From: Oerskovia turbata
GTDB lineage: Bacteria > Actinomycetota > Actinomycetes > Actinomycetales > Cellulomonadaceae
Assembly: GCF_000718325.1 (NCBI RefSeq)
Contig: NZ_JOFV01000022.1
Coordinates: 1-43,704 of the forward strand
Direction of reading: 5' to 3'
Length of the DNA stretch: 43,704 nucleotides
Notes under the pieces: model-generated
Told to the model about the DNA's origin: nothing
Database searches by the model: none
What the model saw: the letters and a program-made list of their open reading frames with translations, nothing else
Shown here: piece by piece, positions 31,670 through 41,027 of the stretch
Position numbering within the stretch: position 1 is the first letter of the stretch
How the letters are laid out: the number at the start of each line of letters is the position of its first letter
Program-made: the position numbers and the translations under genes

Positions 31670-33940
31670 CTACTGCGCGAAGACCGCCGCCAGCCCCTCC
31701 CACGCGGAGGTGCGCACGTACACCGGGATGACGTCGCGCGGGACGTCCCGCGTCACGAGGACCCCGGAACCGTGGGCCTTGCCCGTGGCGGGCCGCCCCG
31801 TCCAGGCGTCGACCCACTCCCCGGCGGGGAGGTACGTCGTCCAGGTGGTTGCGCCCTCCTCGGTGACGGGGTGCACGAGCAGGTCGTCACCGAGCTGGAA
31901 CTCGTCGGTGTGGGCCCACACGTTCTCGTCGTGCGGGTGGTCGACGAACAGCCCGCGCATGAGCGGGGCACCGGTCTCGATCGAGTGCCGCGCCTGCTCG
32001 GCGAGGTAGGGCACGAGGCGCTCGCGGAGCTGGGCGTAGGCGCGGAACACGTCGACGACCTCGGGGTCGTCGTTGGTCTCGGCCACGTACCAGGGGGTGC
32101 GGTCCCGCAGGGGGCGCTGGTGGTGGTTGAACTCCGAGTGGTACTGCATGACCGGGCTGAACGTCGCGGCCGCGACCCCGCGCAGGTAGAGCTCCGAGCC
32201 GGGCACGGGCCCGGAGAAGCCGGCGAGGTCCCAACCCCAGTAGACGATGCCGCACGCAGAGGCCGTGATGCCTGCGTTCATGGACCAGCGGAACGCCTCC
32301 CAGGTCGAGTTCTCGTCGCCCGCCCAGTGCAGGCCGTGGGCCTGCGACCCGGTGAACCCGGCGCGGGAGAACGTCACGGGAGCCTTGCCGTTCGCGCGCA
32401 GCAGGTCGCCGAACGCGCGGGCGTAGTGCACGGGGTAGAGGTTGTTGCCCTCGTCGCCCCGGCGCCCGTCGGCGTAGCGGAGCTCGTCTCCCCACGCGTG
32501 CTCGCCGCCGTCGGTCTTGAAGCCGTCGACGTCGAGCTCGCCCACGAGATACTGGCGGCGTGCGGTCCACCACTCACGGCCCTCGGGGGTCGAGAGGTCG
32601 GCCATGAGGGACTGCGGGAACCACCAACCGCGGTTGTGGTAGGGGCTGCCGTCCTCCTCGCGGACCGCGTGCCCGGCCGCGACCATGGCGCGCCCGTCGG
32701 CGAGCACCTGGGCCTCGTGGGGCACGTCGGGGCCGAGGTCGTGCTCGGTCTTGAGCAGCGGGATCTGCCACAGGACGACCTTGATGCCGCGGGAGTGCAG
32801 CTCGTCGATCATGCCCTTCGGGTCCGGCCAGGCGCCGTCGGCCGGGTACGTGAAGTCCGAGGCGGCGTGCGGGGCGCCGTCAGCGTTGGTCTCGTAGCGG
32901 GCGTCGCGGAAGATCGTGATGCCCTCCTCGTCGCTCCACGCCTCGATCACGACGACGCTCACGGGGACGTCGAGGTCGCGGTGCGCGTCCATCTGGTCCA
33001 TGACGAGCTGCTGGGTGTTCCACTCGTTGCCCGACGCCCACAGGCCCAGGACCCACGACGGGAGCTCCTCGGCGCGGCCGACCTCGTCGCCGAACGCCTT
33101 GAGGACCTCCGTGGGGCTGCCCGCGTAGACGCCGACGTCGAGCGCGGCGTCGTCGCCCAGCGCCGTCTCGACGACGAGCAGGTCGGGCGAGGACGCGGCG
33201 ACGTCGTACCAGGTGCGGCGCGACGTGCGGACGTGGAAGCCCCAGCCGGAGCCGCCCACGACGTGCGCGAACGGCATGGGCATGTAGGTGCGGCCCGTCG
33301 CGCCCTGCGACTTGTACTGCTCGAACACGACGGCATCGAGGCGCTTGCCGCGCTGGTCGACCGCGTCGAAACGCTCGCCGAAGCCGACGACGTGCTCGGA
33401 CTCCGCGAGGCGGAACGCGAACCGCACGCGCCGGGCGCCGTCCTCGTCGGTCCACCACTCGACCGAGCCGGGGACGACGAGCGGGTGCTCGTCGGCGGGC
33501 ACGCCGCCCACGGTCACCCCGCGGGCCCCGGCCGGAGCGGTCGAGGTCCACGTCCCCGCGCTGACCTCGAACCACTCGGTGCTCACGCCGTCGGCCGTGA
33601 AGCGGTAGCGGTAGCGACGCCCTGCGTCGAGGTCGGGGCTCGTGGCGTGCCACGCACCGTCGGCGGCGAGCTGGCCCGCCTGCGCTGCGGCGAGGTGACC
33701 GTCGCCGCCCGCGAGCGCGGCCGCGTCCGCGGGGGACACGGACCCGGGCGCGGCGGCGAACGTCGTGACCTGCTCGCCGTCGTCCCACTCGCACGTCACG
33801 GTGACGTCGGCGGGGGCGTCCTCGACGACGACGCCCAGGCTCACGGGGCTGCCGACGTTCGGCCGCACGGGCACGCGCTGGTCTGCGGACGCGGCGTAGG
33901 GGTGGCCGATGCCGGCCGGGCGGTGGATCAGGGTGGTCAT
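31670..33940 (-). CDS. Glycoside hydrolase family 31 (alpha-glucosidase/alpha-xylosidase)
   Basis: A 756-residue GH31 enzyme. An N-terminal beta domain (to about 260) precedes the catalytic barrel starting with PSWVLGLWASGNEW. The nucleophile is D477 in DGFKTDGGE and the acid/base is D542 in WAGDENSTWEAF. The TDGGE form is nearer to alpha-xylosidase/YicI-like and bacterial oligosaccharide enzymes than to the WNE group. No signal peptide is seen, so it acts in the cytoplasm on imported sugar. The ATG overlaps the GH15 stop (ATGA). The longer open frame upstream runs antiparallel-style over the GH15 gene and was rejected. Confidence 0.9.
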   Translation of the reverse strand: MTTLIHRPAGIGHPYAASADQRVPVRPNVGSPVSLGVVVEDAPADVTVTCEWDDGEQVTTFAAAPGSVSPADAAALAGGDGHLAAAQAGQLAADGAWHATSPDLDAGRRYRYRFTADGVSTEWFEVSAGTWTSTAPAGARGVTVGGVPADEHPLVVPGSVEWWTDEDGARRVRFAFRLAESEHVVGFGERFDAVDQRGKRLDAVVFEQYKSQGATGRTYMPMPFAHVVGGSGWGFHVRTSRRTWYDVAASSPDLLVVETALGDDAALDVGVYAGSPTEVLKAFGDEVGRAEELPSWVLGLWASGNEWNTQQLVMDQMDAHRDLDVPVSVVVIEAWSDEEGITIFRDARYETNADGAPHAASDFTYPADGAWPDPKGMIDELHSRGIKVVLWQIPLLKTEHDLGPDVPHEAQVLADGRAMVAAGHAVREEDGSPYHNRGWWFPQSLMADLSTPEGREWWTARRQYLVGELDVDGFKTDGGEHAWGDELRYADGRRGDEGNNLYPVHYARAFGDLLRANGKAPVTFSRAGFTGSQAHGLHWAGDENSTWEAFRWSMNAGITASACGIVYWGWDLAGFSGPVPGSELYLRGVAAATFSPVMQYHSEFNHHQRPLRDRTPWYVAETNDDPEVVDVFRAYAQLRERLVPYLAEQARHSIETGAPLMRGLFVDHPHDENVWAHTDEFQLGDDLLVHPVTEEGATTWTTYLPAGEWVDAWTGRPATGKAHGSGVLVTRDVPRDVIPVYVRTSAWEGLAAVFAQ

Positions 33941-35130
33941 GAGTGCTGCTCCGTCGTCGTGTCGGTCAGGAGGCCGAGCTCGTCGGCCAGGATCAGGTAC
34001 ATGCCGTGGGACCAGAGGAGCGGCAGGGCCACGGGCCCCCACTTCTCGATCCACTCGTCGCGCGAGGCGGGGTGCATCAGATGGTCGGGGACCTGCTCGG
34101 GCATCTGTCCGTCGGGCTGGGCCTGCGAGGCGATCCAGCGCAGGTGGCGCCACGCCTCGTCGGTCCGGCCCGCGATGGCGTGGTTCCATCCGAGGAGCGC
34201 GGACAGCAGCAGCCACTGGCCGCCGCCGTAGAACACGTCGGCGCGGAAGCGGTGCACGCCGCCGTCGACGTCGAGGTCGCGCGCGACGGCGTCGAGCGTG
34301 GCCTCCGCGACGGGAGAGCCGGGCTCGACGAGGCCGAACGGGACGACGCAGGCAGCGAGCGACGCGTCGACCGCGCCCGAGCCGAACCACTTCGCGAGGT
34401 GCGGGGCGTCGGGGTCGCTCGCGCGGCCCGACGTCATGCCCTCGGCGCGCACGAGTGCCGTGATCGCCTCGGCGACCTCGCGGGCGCGGGCCGAGCGGGC
34501 GTCGTCGAGCAGCGGGGAGCCGTCGGCGAGCCGGGCGCCCGCGACGGCCAGGAGGCCTGCGCGGACCGGGGCCAGGGTCGAGGGGTGGCGCTCCTCGACG
34601 TGCTCCTCCCACCAGTCGTAGCAGGGGAGCTGCCACGTCGCGAAGAGGTAGTCGACGGCGATCTGCACGGCGTCGCGGTACGGGTCGAGGGGGCGGTCGT
34701 GGCGCTCGGCGTGCGTCACGAGCTGCCACAGCCACATGCCGTAGCCGTCGGTCTGGAAGTCCCACCAGGGGTCCTGGCCGTCGGCGCCGTCGAGCAGGAA
34801 GCGCGTGGGGAGCATGTCGGTCAGGGGGAGCTGCTCGCCGCGGTCGGCCCGCGCGAGGAGGTCCGCGACGTGGTCGCCGCGGGACGCCAGGACGCCCACT
34901 GCCCACCGGTGGAACCGGTCGACGGACTCGACGTCGCCGTAGCGGGACATCCCCTCGGCGGTGAACGACCCGTCCCGGAACCACGCGTAGCCCTGGTAGG
35001 CGCTGAACGTGGGCGAGGCCGGGTAGGCGCCGCCCGTGTCCTGGTGCTGTGCGATCACCTCCGCGCTGGTCCGCGCCAGGTCGCGCAGGTGGTCGAGGTC
35101 GTCGGTCGTCGTGGGAAGGGCGAGGCTCAT
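33937..35130 (-). CDS. GH15-like glucohydrolase (glucoamylase/isomaltose-type)
   Basis: A 397-residue (alpha/alpha)6-barrel enzyme of the GH15 type. The general acid region is YDWWEEH (E175/E176) and the base is E345 in GQMPEQV, matching the usual motif pair of glucoamylases. FSAYQGYAWFRDGSF and DFQTDGYGMWLW are also GH15-like. It lacks the N-terminal beta-sandwich and starch-binding domain of secreted glucoamylases and has no signal peptide. It is therefore likely a cytoplasmic enzyme on short substrates such as isomaltose. It follows the binding-protein gene by 86 bases that hold a hairpin. Confidence 0.8.
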   Translation of the reverse strand: MSLALPTTTDDLDHLRDLARTSAEVIAQHQDTGGAYPASPTFSAYQGYAWFRDGSFTAEGMSRYGDVESVDRFHRWAVGVLASRGDHVADLLARADRGEQLPLTDMLPTRFLLDGADGQDPWWDFQTDGYGMWLWQLVTHAERHDRPLDPYRDAVQIAVDYLFATWQLPCYDWWEEHVEERHPSTLAPVRAGLLAVAGARLADGSPLLDDARSARAREVAEAITALVRAEGMTSGRASDPDAPHLAKWFGSGAVDASLAACVVPFGLVEPGSPVAEATLDAVARDLDVDGGVHRFRADVFYGGGQWLLLSALLGWNHAIAGRTDEAWRHLRWIASQAQPDGQMPEQVPDHLMHPASRDEWIEKWGPVALPLLWSHGMYLILADELGLLTDTTTEQHS

Positions 35131-35172
35131 GGATGTCGTCCTGGTGCTGAGGGTGGGTGGTTCGGAGGTGTC

Positions 35173-35202
35173 GGGTCGTGGCGCAGGGGGACGCCACGAC
35201 CC
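35173..35202 (-). terminator. Intercistronic hairpin after the binding-protein gene
   Basis: An 11-base perfect stem (GGGTCGTGGCG at 35173-35183 with 35192-35202) closes an 8-base loop 14 bases after the binding-protein stop. Such hairpins often attenuate downstream genes or protect the upstream message, favouring excess binding protein. Confidence 0.55.
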
Positions 35203-35216
35203 GCCGGCTGGGGGCG

Positions 35217-36482
35217 TCAGCCGAGCAGCGCGTCGACGCGCGAGGCGGCGTCGGTGAGGGCCTGCTCGACGGTCTTGCGGCCTGCGGCCGCGTTGGACAG
35301 CTCCTCGTTGATCGCGTCCTGCATCTCCTGCTGGGCTGCGATCACGGGCGGGAGCGCGACCGTGTCGAGGGCGTCGATCACGGCCTGACGGTTCGTGGGC
35401 GGCGTCTGCTCGAGGTACGGGGCGAGGGCTTCCTCGTCGGCGACGGGCGGAAGCTCCCACGAGCTCGCGAGCCGGGTGTCGACCGCGGTGGGCGAGACCG
35501 TGAGGAACTCCGCGAAGTCCTGGGCGGCCTCCTTCTCCTTCGAGGCGGCGGTCACGGCCACCCCGTTGGTGAACAGGGCCGAGGCCTTCGAGGCGTCACC
35601 GGGTTCGACGACGATGTCCCAGTCGAGGCCCTCGACCTGGGACAGGGCGTCGAACATCCAGATGCCCGAGTGCCACATGCCGAGCTTGCCGGCCGAGAAG
35701 AGGTCCTTGTCGAAGTCGGGCGTGCTCGACCCGTCGGCCTCGGTGGGCATGACCGTCCCAGGCTTGGTGACGAGCCAGGTGGCCGCCTTGACGCCCTCCG
35801 GGCTGTCGAACGCCGAGGCCGAGCCGTCCTCGGTGAAGAACTGACCCCCCGCCTGGTCCAGCACCTTGTAGAACTCGTGGAACGTCACGGGCTGGAAGTC
35901 GCCGTACACGCCTGCGGCGGTGTCGGTCAGCGCGGTCGCCGCGGCCTGCTCGTCCGCCCATGTCCAGTCGGCCGTGGGGTACTCGAGCCCGGCGGCGTCG
36001 AAGAGGGCCTTGTTGTAGTAGAGGACGACGTTGGAGTACGACGACGGGAGCCCGTACTGGGTGCCGTCGTGCGTGAAGGACTCCAGGAGCGTGTCCTTGT
36101 ACGGGGCGGCGTCCACGTCCTCGAGGGGCGCGAGGGCGCCCGACTCGGCGTAGGACACGAAGTTCTCGTAGTTGAGGTCCACGACGTCCGCGACGGTCTT
36201 CCCGGCGAACGCGGTCTGCAGCTTGGTGAAGTAGTCCGCGTACGGGATCGTCTCGACCTGGACGTCGACGTCCGGGTTCTCCTTCTCGTAGGCCGCGACG
36301 ATGGTGTCGAGGTCCTTCTCGTGCCCGTCGTTGGACGTGAAGTTCATGTAGCGCACGACGGTCTTGCCGTCCTCGCCCGTGGTCGTCGTGGCCGATCCCT
36401 GGGCGCAGCCCGTGAGGACGGTGGCGCCGAGAAGGGCGAGCGGGACCAGCGCGGCGGTGCGCTTGGCAAAGCGTGAGGTCAT
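35217..36482 (-). CDS. ABC sugar-binding lipoprotein
   Basis: A 421-residue extracellular solute-binding protein (family 1). It has a lipoprotein signal peptide: basic start, hydrophobic LVPLALLGATVLTG and lipobox cysteine C26. The mature part has the bilobal sugar-binding pattern (VRYMNFTSNDG, KENPDVDVQVETIPYADYFTKLQTAFAGK, SGIWMFD). It captures an oligosaccharide outside the membrane and hands it to the two permeases. The start has AAAGGAGAGG. Substrate is not readable from sequence, but the GH15 and GH31 partners suggest an alpha-linked glucose oligomer. Confidence 0.92.
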   Translation of the reverse strand: MTSRFAKRTAALVPLALLGATVLTGCAQGSATTTTGEDGKTVVRYMNFTSNDGHEKDLDTIVAAYEKENPDVDVQVETIPYADYFTKLQTAFAGKTVADVVDLNYENFVSYAESGALAPLEDVDAAPYKDTLLESFTHDGTQYGLPSSYSNVVLYYNKALFDAAGLEYPTADWTWADEQAAATALTDTAAGVYGDFQPVTFHEFYKVLDQAGGQFFTEDGSASAFDSPEGVKAATWLVTKPGTVMPTEADGSSTPDFDKDLFSAGKLGMWHSGIWMFDALSQVEGLDWDIVVEPGDASKASALFTNGVAVTAASKEKEAAQDFAEFLTVSPTAVDTRLASSWELPPVADEEALAPYLEQTPPTNRQAVIDALDTVALPPVIAAQQEMQDAINEELSNAAAGRKTVEQALTDAASRVDALLG

Positions 36483-36524
36483 GAGACCTCTCCTTTCGGT
36501 GGGGGTGCGTGCTACTGCGGGGGA

Positions 36525-37421
36525 CTACTTGAGGCCGGTGTGGGACATGCCGGCGATGATGTGGCGCTGCGCGAACATGTAGACGATCGCGATCGGCAGG
36601 ATCGACACGACCGAGCCCGCCATGACGACGTCCCACTGGGTCGTGAACTGGCCCTGGAGCGTGGACAGGCCGAGGGGGAGCGTCATGAGCTCGGGGGAGC
36701 GGATGACGACGAGGGGCCACAGGAAGCTGTTCCAGGAGCCCATGAAGGCGAAGACCGCGAGCGTCGCGAGCGCGGGCTTGACGAGGGGCAGGACGATGAG
36801 GCCGAAGATCCGCAGGTGACCGGCGCCGTCGAGCGTCGCGGCCTCGTCGAGCTCGCGGGGCACGCCGTCGACGGCCTGGCGCAGGAGGAAGATGCCGAAC
36901 GCGGACGCGATCGTCGGGGCGAGCAGCGCGAAGTACGTGTCGTTGAGGTTGAGCCGGGTCATCTGGATGAACAGCGGCACGACGAGGACCTGGAGCGGGA
37001 TCATGAGGGTCGCCAGGTAGGCCGCGAACACGACGTTCTTGCCCTTGAAGCGCAGACGGCTGAAGCCGTAGGCCGCCATGGAGCCCGTGATCATCTGCAG
37101 CAGGGTCGCGACGACCGCGACCCCGAACGAGTTCGCGATGATCCGCCAGACCGGCATGGATTCCATGAGGGTCCGGTAGGCGTCGAGCGTCGGGTCCTCG
37201 ACGATCAGCGACGGACCGCCCGAGAGCGATCCGGCCGGCGTGATCGACGTGATGACCGTCCACAGGAACGGGAAGAGCATGATGACCGCGCCGACGACGA
37301 CGGACGCGTACAGGGCGATGCGTCCGAGGATCTGACCGGCGGAGCGCCGGGGGCGCCGCAGGGGATCGGCCGCCGCGGGGGCGGGGCTGACGGGGGCTGT
37401 CGGGACGAGGGTCTCAGGCAT
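36525..37421 (-). CDS. ABC sugar permease, MalG type
   Basis: A 298-residue inner-membrane permease with six helices (first near 28-50). The EAA loop, which contacts the ATPase, is DEAATLDGAGHLRIFGLIVLP. It overlaps the upstream permease by 8 bases, indicating tight co-translation. No ATP-binding protein gene is present; a shared MsiK-type ATPase encoded elsewhere is expected, as in other actinobacterial sugar importers. Confidence 0.92.
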   Translation of the reverse strand: MPETLVPTAPVSPAPAAADPLRRPRRSAGQILGRIALYASVVVGAVIMLFPFLWTVITSITPAGSLSGGPSLIVEDPTLDAYRTLMESMPVWRIIANSFGVAVVATLLQMITGSMAAYGFSRLRFKGKNVVFAAYLATLMIPLQVLVVPLFIQMTRLNLNDTYFALLAPTIASAFGIFLLRQAVDGVPRELDEAATLDGAGHLRIFGLIVLPLVKPALATLAVFAFMGSWNSFLWPLVVIRSPELMTLPLGLSTLQGQFTTQWDVVMAGSVVSILPIAIVYMFAQRHIIAGMSHTGLK

Positions 37422-38394
37422 GGTTCACCCACCTGCGCTGACCGCGCATCTGGAGCGCGGTGACGATGAGGATCAGGACGAAGAGGATCCAGGACAGTGC
37501 GGACGCGTCTCCGGCCCGGCCGTAGCGGAACGTGAGGTCGTAGATCTGACCGACCACGACCTGGCTCGCGCCGGACGGTCCGCCGCCCGTCATCACGTAC
37601 ACCTGGTCGAAGACCTGGAAGCCGTTGATGAGCGAGATGACGAGCACGAAGAACGTGGAGGGGGACAGCAGCGGGAACGTGATGTGCCAGAAGCGCTTCC
37701 AGGCGCCCGCGCCGTCGACCCGGGCGGCTTCGAGCACGTCACCGGGGATCGCCTGGAGACCGGCGAGCAGGATGACCATGACGAACCCGAGGTCCTTCCA
37801 CGCCGAGGCGAGGATCACCGAGGGCATCGCCCACTGCGGGTCGGTCCACCACCCGGGGGCCGTCATGTCGGTCCCGAAGAGCCCGTTGAGCCCGTCGAGC
37901 ACCGGCTGGATGAGCTGGTTGACGAGGCCGTTGGACGGGTTGAGGAGCCACTGCCACACGAGGGCCACGACGACCCAGCTCGTGATGACGGGCAGGAAGT
38001 AGGCCGCGCGGAAGAACGTGCGGCCCTTGAGAGCCCGGTTGAGCAGCATGGCCAGGCCCAGGCCGCCCACGTAGACGAGGGGCAGGTAGCCCAGGATGTA
38101 GAACAGCGTGTTCCCGAGAACCCGCCACGTGTCGCTCGAGGTCAGCAGGTCGGCGTAGTTGTCGAGGCCGACCCACGTCATGGGCGAGACGAGGTTCCAG
38201 TCGTGCAGGCTCACCCAGAGCGAGTTCACCATGGGGGCGAGCGTGAACACGACGAGCGGGACGGCGCTGGGGAGCAGGAAGAACAGGACCCACCCCCGGT
38301 TGCGCCACCGCGACCGTGAGGACGTGCTCTGTCGCTGCGGGGTCGGGCGCTTCGGTGCAGCCGCCCGTGGCGGCGCCGTGGCGGGGACGGACAT
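37414..38394 (-). CDS. ABC sugar permease, MalF type
   Basis: A 326-residue permease with a Pro/Arg/Ser-rich cytoplasmic N-terminus (1-35) and six helices. The EAA loop is EAARVDGAGAWKRFWHITFPLL. The ATG at 38394 shares bases with the ROK stop (TGATG), so I reject the longer upstream frame. It pairs with the MalG-type subunit to form the channel of the importer. Confidence 0.92.
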   Translation of the reverse strand: MSVPATAPPRAAAPKRPTPQRQSTSSRSRWRNRGWVLFFLLPSAVPLVVFTLAPMVNSLWVSLHDWNLVSPMTWVGLDNYADLLTSSDTWRVLGNTLFYILGYLPLVYVGGLGLAMLLNRALKGRTFFRAAYFLPVITSWVVVALVWQWLLNPSNGLVNQLIQPVLDGLNGLFGTDMTAPGWWTDPQWAMPSVILASAWKDLGFVMVILLAGLQAIPGDVLEAARVDGAGAWKRFWHITFPLLSPSTFFVLVISLINGFQVFDQVYVMTGGGPSGASQVVVGQIYDLTFRYGRAGDASALSWILFVLILIVTALQMRGQRRWVNHA

Positions 38395-39626
38395 CACTGT
38401 CTCCTCGTGGGGGTGAGGGCCGGCGCGCTGCCGGTGTCGGTCTGCATGCGGGCGACGACGAGCCGTCCCTGCTCGCCCGACGCGCCCGCGGCGTCGAACG
38501 GGGTGGCCAGGACGAGGGCGGCGGCGCCCAGGGCCCACTTGTCGTCGGCCCAGGGCTCGACGACGAACGGGATGGCCCGGCGGGAGGGCAGGAGGTGTGC
38601 CCGGAACGTCTTCTCGAAGCCGCTCTGCCAGTGGGCCCAGGCGCCGATGCCCTCGCCGAGCAGGACGACGAGCTCAGGGTCGAGGAGGTGGACGACGCCT
38701 GCGAGGGTGCGGCCGAGCAGTCGTCCGGCCTCGTGGTACAGGTCCCGGGCGCCCTGGTCTCCCGCGTCGGCGCGGGCCACGAGCTCGGCGACCGTCCCGT
38801 CGGGGCCGATGACGCCTGCGGCGATCGCACGGGTGCGCAGTGCGTCGTCGCCGATGTACGCCTCGAGGCACCCGTGGTTGCCGCACCCGCAGAGCGGGCC
38901 GCCCTCGGTCACGGGGAAGTGGCCGATCTCGCCGGCCCCGCCCGCGGCGCCGCGCCGGATGGTGCTGTCGACCACGAGCCCCGAGCCGATGCCGCGACCG
39001 ATCGTCAGGACGAGGAACGACGCGTGCTCGTGCCCGGTGCCGTACAGGTGCTCGGCGACGGCCAGGGTGTTGACGTCGTTCTCGACGAGGACGGGCACGC
39101 CCAGCGTGTGGCGCAGCGAGGCGCCGACGGGGACCGCGGTCCAGCCGAGCGTCGGGGCGGTCACGATCCCGGAGGCCTGGGCGTCGACCGAGCCGGGGAT
39201 GCCGATCCCGACGCCGAGGACGGGGCCGTCCTCGGCCGCGAGGACGTCGCGCAGGAGGTGCCCGAGGGCGTCGAGCGCGTCGGGGCGTCGGGGGTCGAAC
39301 GGGTGCGACGACTGCGAGAGCGCCTCGCCGTCGAATCCGACCGACACGACCGCGACGTGGTCGGCCGTGACCTTGGCGCCGATCGCGCGGGGGGCGGGGG
39401 CGCTGCTCAGCCCGAGGAGGCGGGCGGGGCGTCCGCCCTGGCTCGGCACGGTCTCGAGCTCGACCAGGAGGCCTCGCTCGACGAGGTCCTTGGTGATCTG
39501 GGTGACGGTCGCGGGGCTGACACCGAGCTCGCGGGCGATGGCCGCACGGCTCCTGGGGCCTCGCGTTCCGAGGAGAGCGAGCGTCGCGGCGGCACCGTGG
39601 TCGCTTCGAGCGGTGGTGGTCGGCAC
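38394..39626 (-). CDS. ROK-family transcriptional repressor
   Basis: A 410-residue ROK protein. The N-terminal winged helix (about 12-60) contains [27 protein letters not shown]. The ROK sugar-binding domain follows, with GIGIPGSVD and the zinc motif [14 protein letters not shown] (near 245-258). It is the first gene of the importer operon and is most likely its repressor, released by the imported or hydrolysed sugar. The GTG start at 39626 has AAAGGAG 8 bases upstream. The TTAG-N7-CTAA dyad just upstream is a candidate operator. Confidence 0.92.
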   Translation of the reverse strand: MPTTTARSDHGAAATLALLGTRGPRSRAAIARELGVSPATVTQITKDLVERGLLVELETVPSQGGRPARLLGLSSAPAPRAIGAKVTADHVAVVSVGFDGEALSQSSHPFDPRRPDALDALGHLLRDVLAAEDGPVLGVGIGIPGSVDAQASGIVTAPTLGWTAVPVGASLRHTLGVPVLVENDVNTLAVAEHLYGTGHEHASFLVLTIGRGIGSGLVVDSTIRRGAAGGAGEIGHFPVTEGGPLCGCGNHGCLEAYIGDDALRTRAIAAGVIGPDGTVAELVARADAGDQGARDLYHEAGRLLGRTLAGVVHLLDPELVVLLGEGIGAWAHWQSGFEKTFRAHLLPSRRAIPFVVEPWADDKWALGAAALVLATPFDAAGASGEQGRLVVARMQTDTGSAPALTPTRRQ

Positions 39627-39654
39627 CGGAGAACTCCTTTGTTCGGAACTATCT

Positions 39655-39669
39655 TTAGCCCCAAACTAA
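39655..39669. promoter_or_regulatory. Candidate ROK operator (TTAG-N7-CTAA)
   Basis: The sequence TTAGCCCCAAACTAA forms an inverted repeat 29 bases upstream of the ROK start, in the most AT-rich part of this intergenic region. ROK regulators in actinobacteria bind AT-rich dyads in front of their own operons. Confidence 0.5.
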
Positions 39670-39738
39670 GTCGGTCTGCCGAGATGTGTCAAACGTGCTG
39701 GTCGCCGTGGCGGATGGGCGTTCGGACCGGGCGGGCCA

Positions 39739-39744
39739 TACCCT
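39739..39744 (+). promoter_or_regulatory. -10 box of the NYN-LOTUS gene
   Basis: TACCCT ends 7 bases before the ATG at 39752, giving a leaderless arrangement. Confidence 0.5.
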
Positions 39745-39751
39745 GGCCGAT

Positions 39752-40984
39752 ATGGACACCGAAGAACGTCTGGCCGTCTTCCTCGACTACGACAACCTCG
39801 CGCTGGGCGCGCGCGACCACCTGGGCGGGATGACCTTCGACTTCAAGCCGATCGCCGATGCGCTCGCCGCGCGCGGTCGCGTCGTCGTCCGCCGCGCGTA
39901 CGCCGACTGGTCCTACTTCGACGAGGACCGCCGCTCCCTGACCCGCCACCAGGTCGAGCTCATCGAGATGCCCCAGCGCATGGGGGCCTCGCGCAAGAAC
40001 GCGGCCGACATCAAGATGGTCGTCGACGCGATCGAGATGGCCTTCGAGCGTGAGTACATCTCGACCTTCGTGATGTGTACAGGGGACAGCGACTTCTCGC
40101 CCCTCGTGCACAAGCTGCGCGAGCTCAACAAGCGCGTGATCGGGATCGGCGTCGAGAACTCGACGTCCAAGCTGCTTCCGCCCGCGTGCGACGAGTTCCT
40201 CTTCTACGACCGCCTCGAGGGCGTCGAGATCCCCGACGAGCCCGTCGAGCGCAAGCGCTCCTCGAACAGCTCGAACCGCAGCACGACCCGCAAGTCGTCG
40301 AGCCGCTCGTCGGGCTCGAGCTCCGGCTCGTCGAGCACGTCGAGCAAGGCCGCGGCCGTCCCCGCGCCCGAGGCTGCGACGGCGCCCGCGCCGACCACCT
40401 CGGCCGCCGAGGCGGCGCCGTCGGATCCCGAGCCGACCCCCGCCCCGCTGGACGTCGAGGCCGAGCTCGGCTCCGCCGTCGGGCACGGGGCCTCCTCGAC
40501 CAACGAGGACGAGGACCTCGCGGTCCTCGTCGCGCAGACCCTCGCCGACCTGTCGAGCTCGTCGAGCGGGGCCGTCGTGGCCTCGACGCTCAAGCGCACG
40601 CTGCTGCGCAAGGACCCCACGTTCAGCGAGGCCGACTACGGCTTCCGCAACTTCGGCGAGTTCCTGCGCTACCTCGAGGAGCGCGGTGTCGTGCAGCTCA
40701 GCGCGGGCCCCGCCACGGGTGACCCCGAGGTCTCGCTGCCCGAGCGCGGGCACGCGGGCGACGACTTCGCGCTGCTGCGCACCGTCGTGGGCGAGCAGGG
40801 CGACTCGGTGCCGTTGTCGGGCCTCAAGAACCAGCTCCGCAAGAAGCGCCCCGACTTCAGCGAGAAGGCGCTCGGCTACCGCAGCTTCCTCCAGTTCTGC
40901 AAGGCCGCGCAGACCGCGGGCGCGATCGACCTGCGCTGGGACGACGACGCCGACGACTACCTCGTGTCCGTCGCCACGCGCTGA
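39752..40984 (+). CDS. NYN (PIN-like) nuclease-type protein with two LOTUS domains
   Basis: A 410-residue protein. Residues 8-160 form an NYN domain with acidic residues in VFLDYDN (D12, D14), ADIKMVVDA and TGDSDFSPLV, the pattern of metal-dependent RNA-cleaving PIN-like folds. A Ser/Ala/Pro-rich linker (about 165-255) follows. Two OST-HTH/LOTUS modules end the protein: DLAVLVAQTLADLSS...FRNFGEFLRYLEERG and DDFALLRTVVGEQG...YRSFLQFCKAAQ. LOTUS domains bind RNA. Bacterial members of this type are of unknown target. A GTG at 39686 would add 22 unconserved residues and was rejected. It is the first gene of a plus-strand run. Confidence 0.85.
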   Translation: MDTEERLAVFLDYDNLALGARDHLGGMTFDFKPIADALAARGRVVVRRAYADWSYFDEDRRSLTRHQVELIEMPQRMGASRKNAADIKMVVDAIEMAFEREYISTFVMCTGDSDFSPLVHKLRELNKRVIGIGVENSTSKLLPPACDEFLFYDRLEGVEIPDEPVERKRSSNSSNRSTTRKSSSRSSGSSSGSSSTSSKAAAVPAPEAATAPAPTTSAAEAAPSDPEPTPAPLDVEAELGSAVGHGASSTNEDEDLAVLVAQTLADLSSSSSGAVVASTLKRTLLRKDPTFSEADYGFRNFGEFLRYLEERGVVQLSAGPATGDPEVSLPERGHAGDDFALLRTVVGEQGDSVPLSGLKNQLRKKRPDFSEKALGYRSFLQFCKAAQTAGAIDLRWDDDADDYLVSVATR

Positions 40985-41015
40985 TCTCACCACCCGACAG
41001 GGCACGTCCGGCCGC

Positions 41016-41021
41016 TAGGCT
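41016..41021 (+). promoter_or_regulatory. -10 box of the beta-propeller gene
   Basis: TAGGCT ends 6 bases before the GTG at 41028, giving a leaderless arrangement. Confidence 0.5.
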
Positions 41022-41027
41022 CCGGGC

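Noticed and set aside
31670..35197. GH31 gene extended to 1175 codons
   Set aside because: The first ~420 codons overlap the GH15 gene and are low-complexity Arg/Pro sequence. The ATG at 33940 with an ATGA overlap fits the family.
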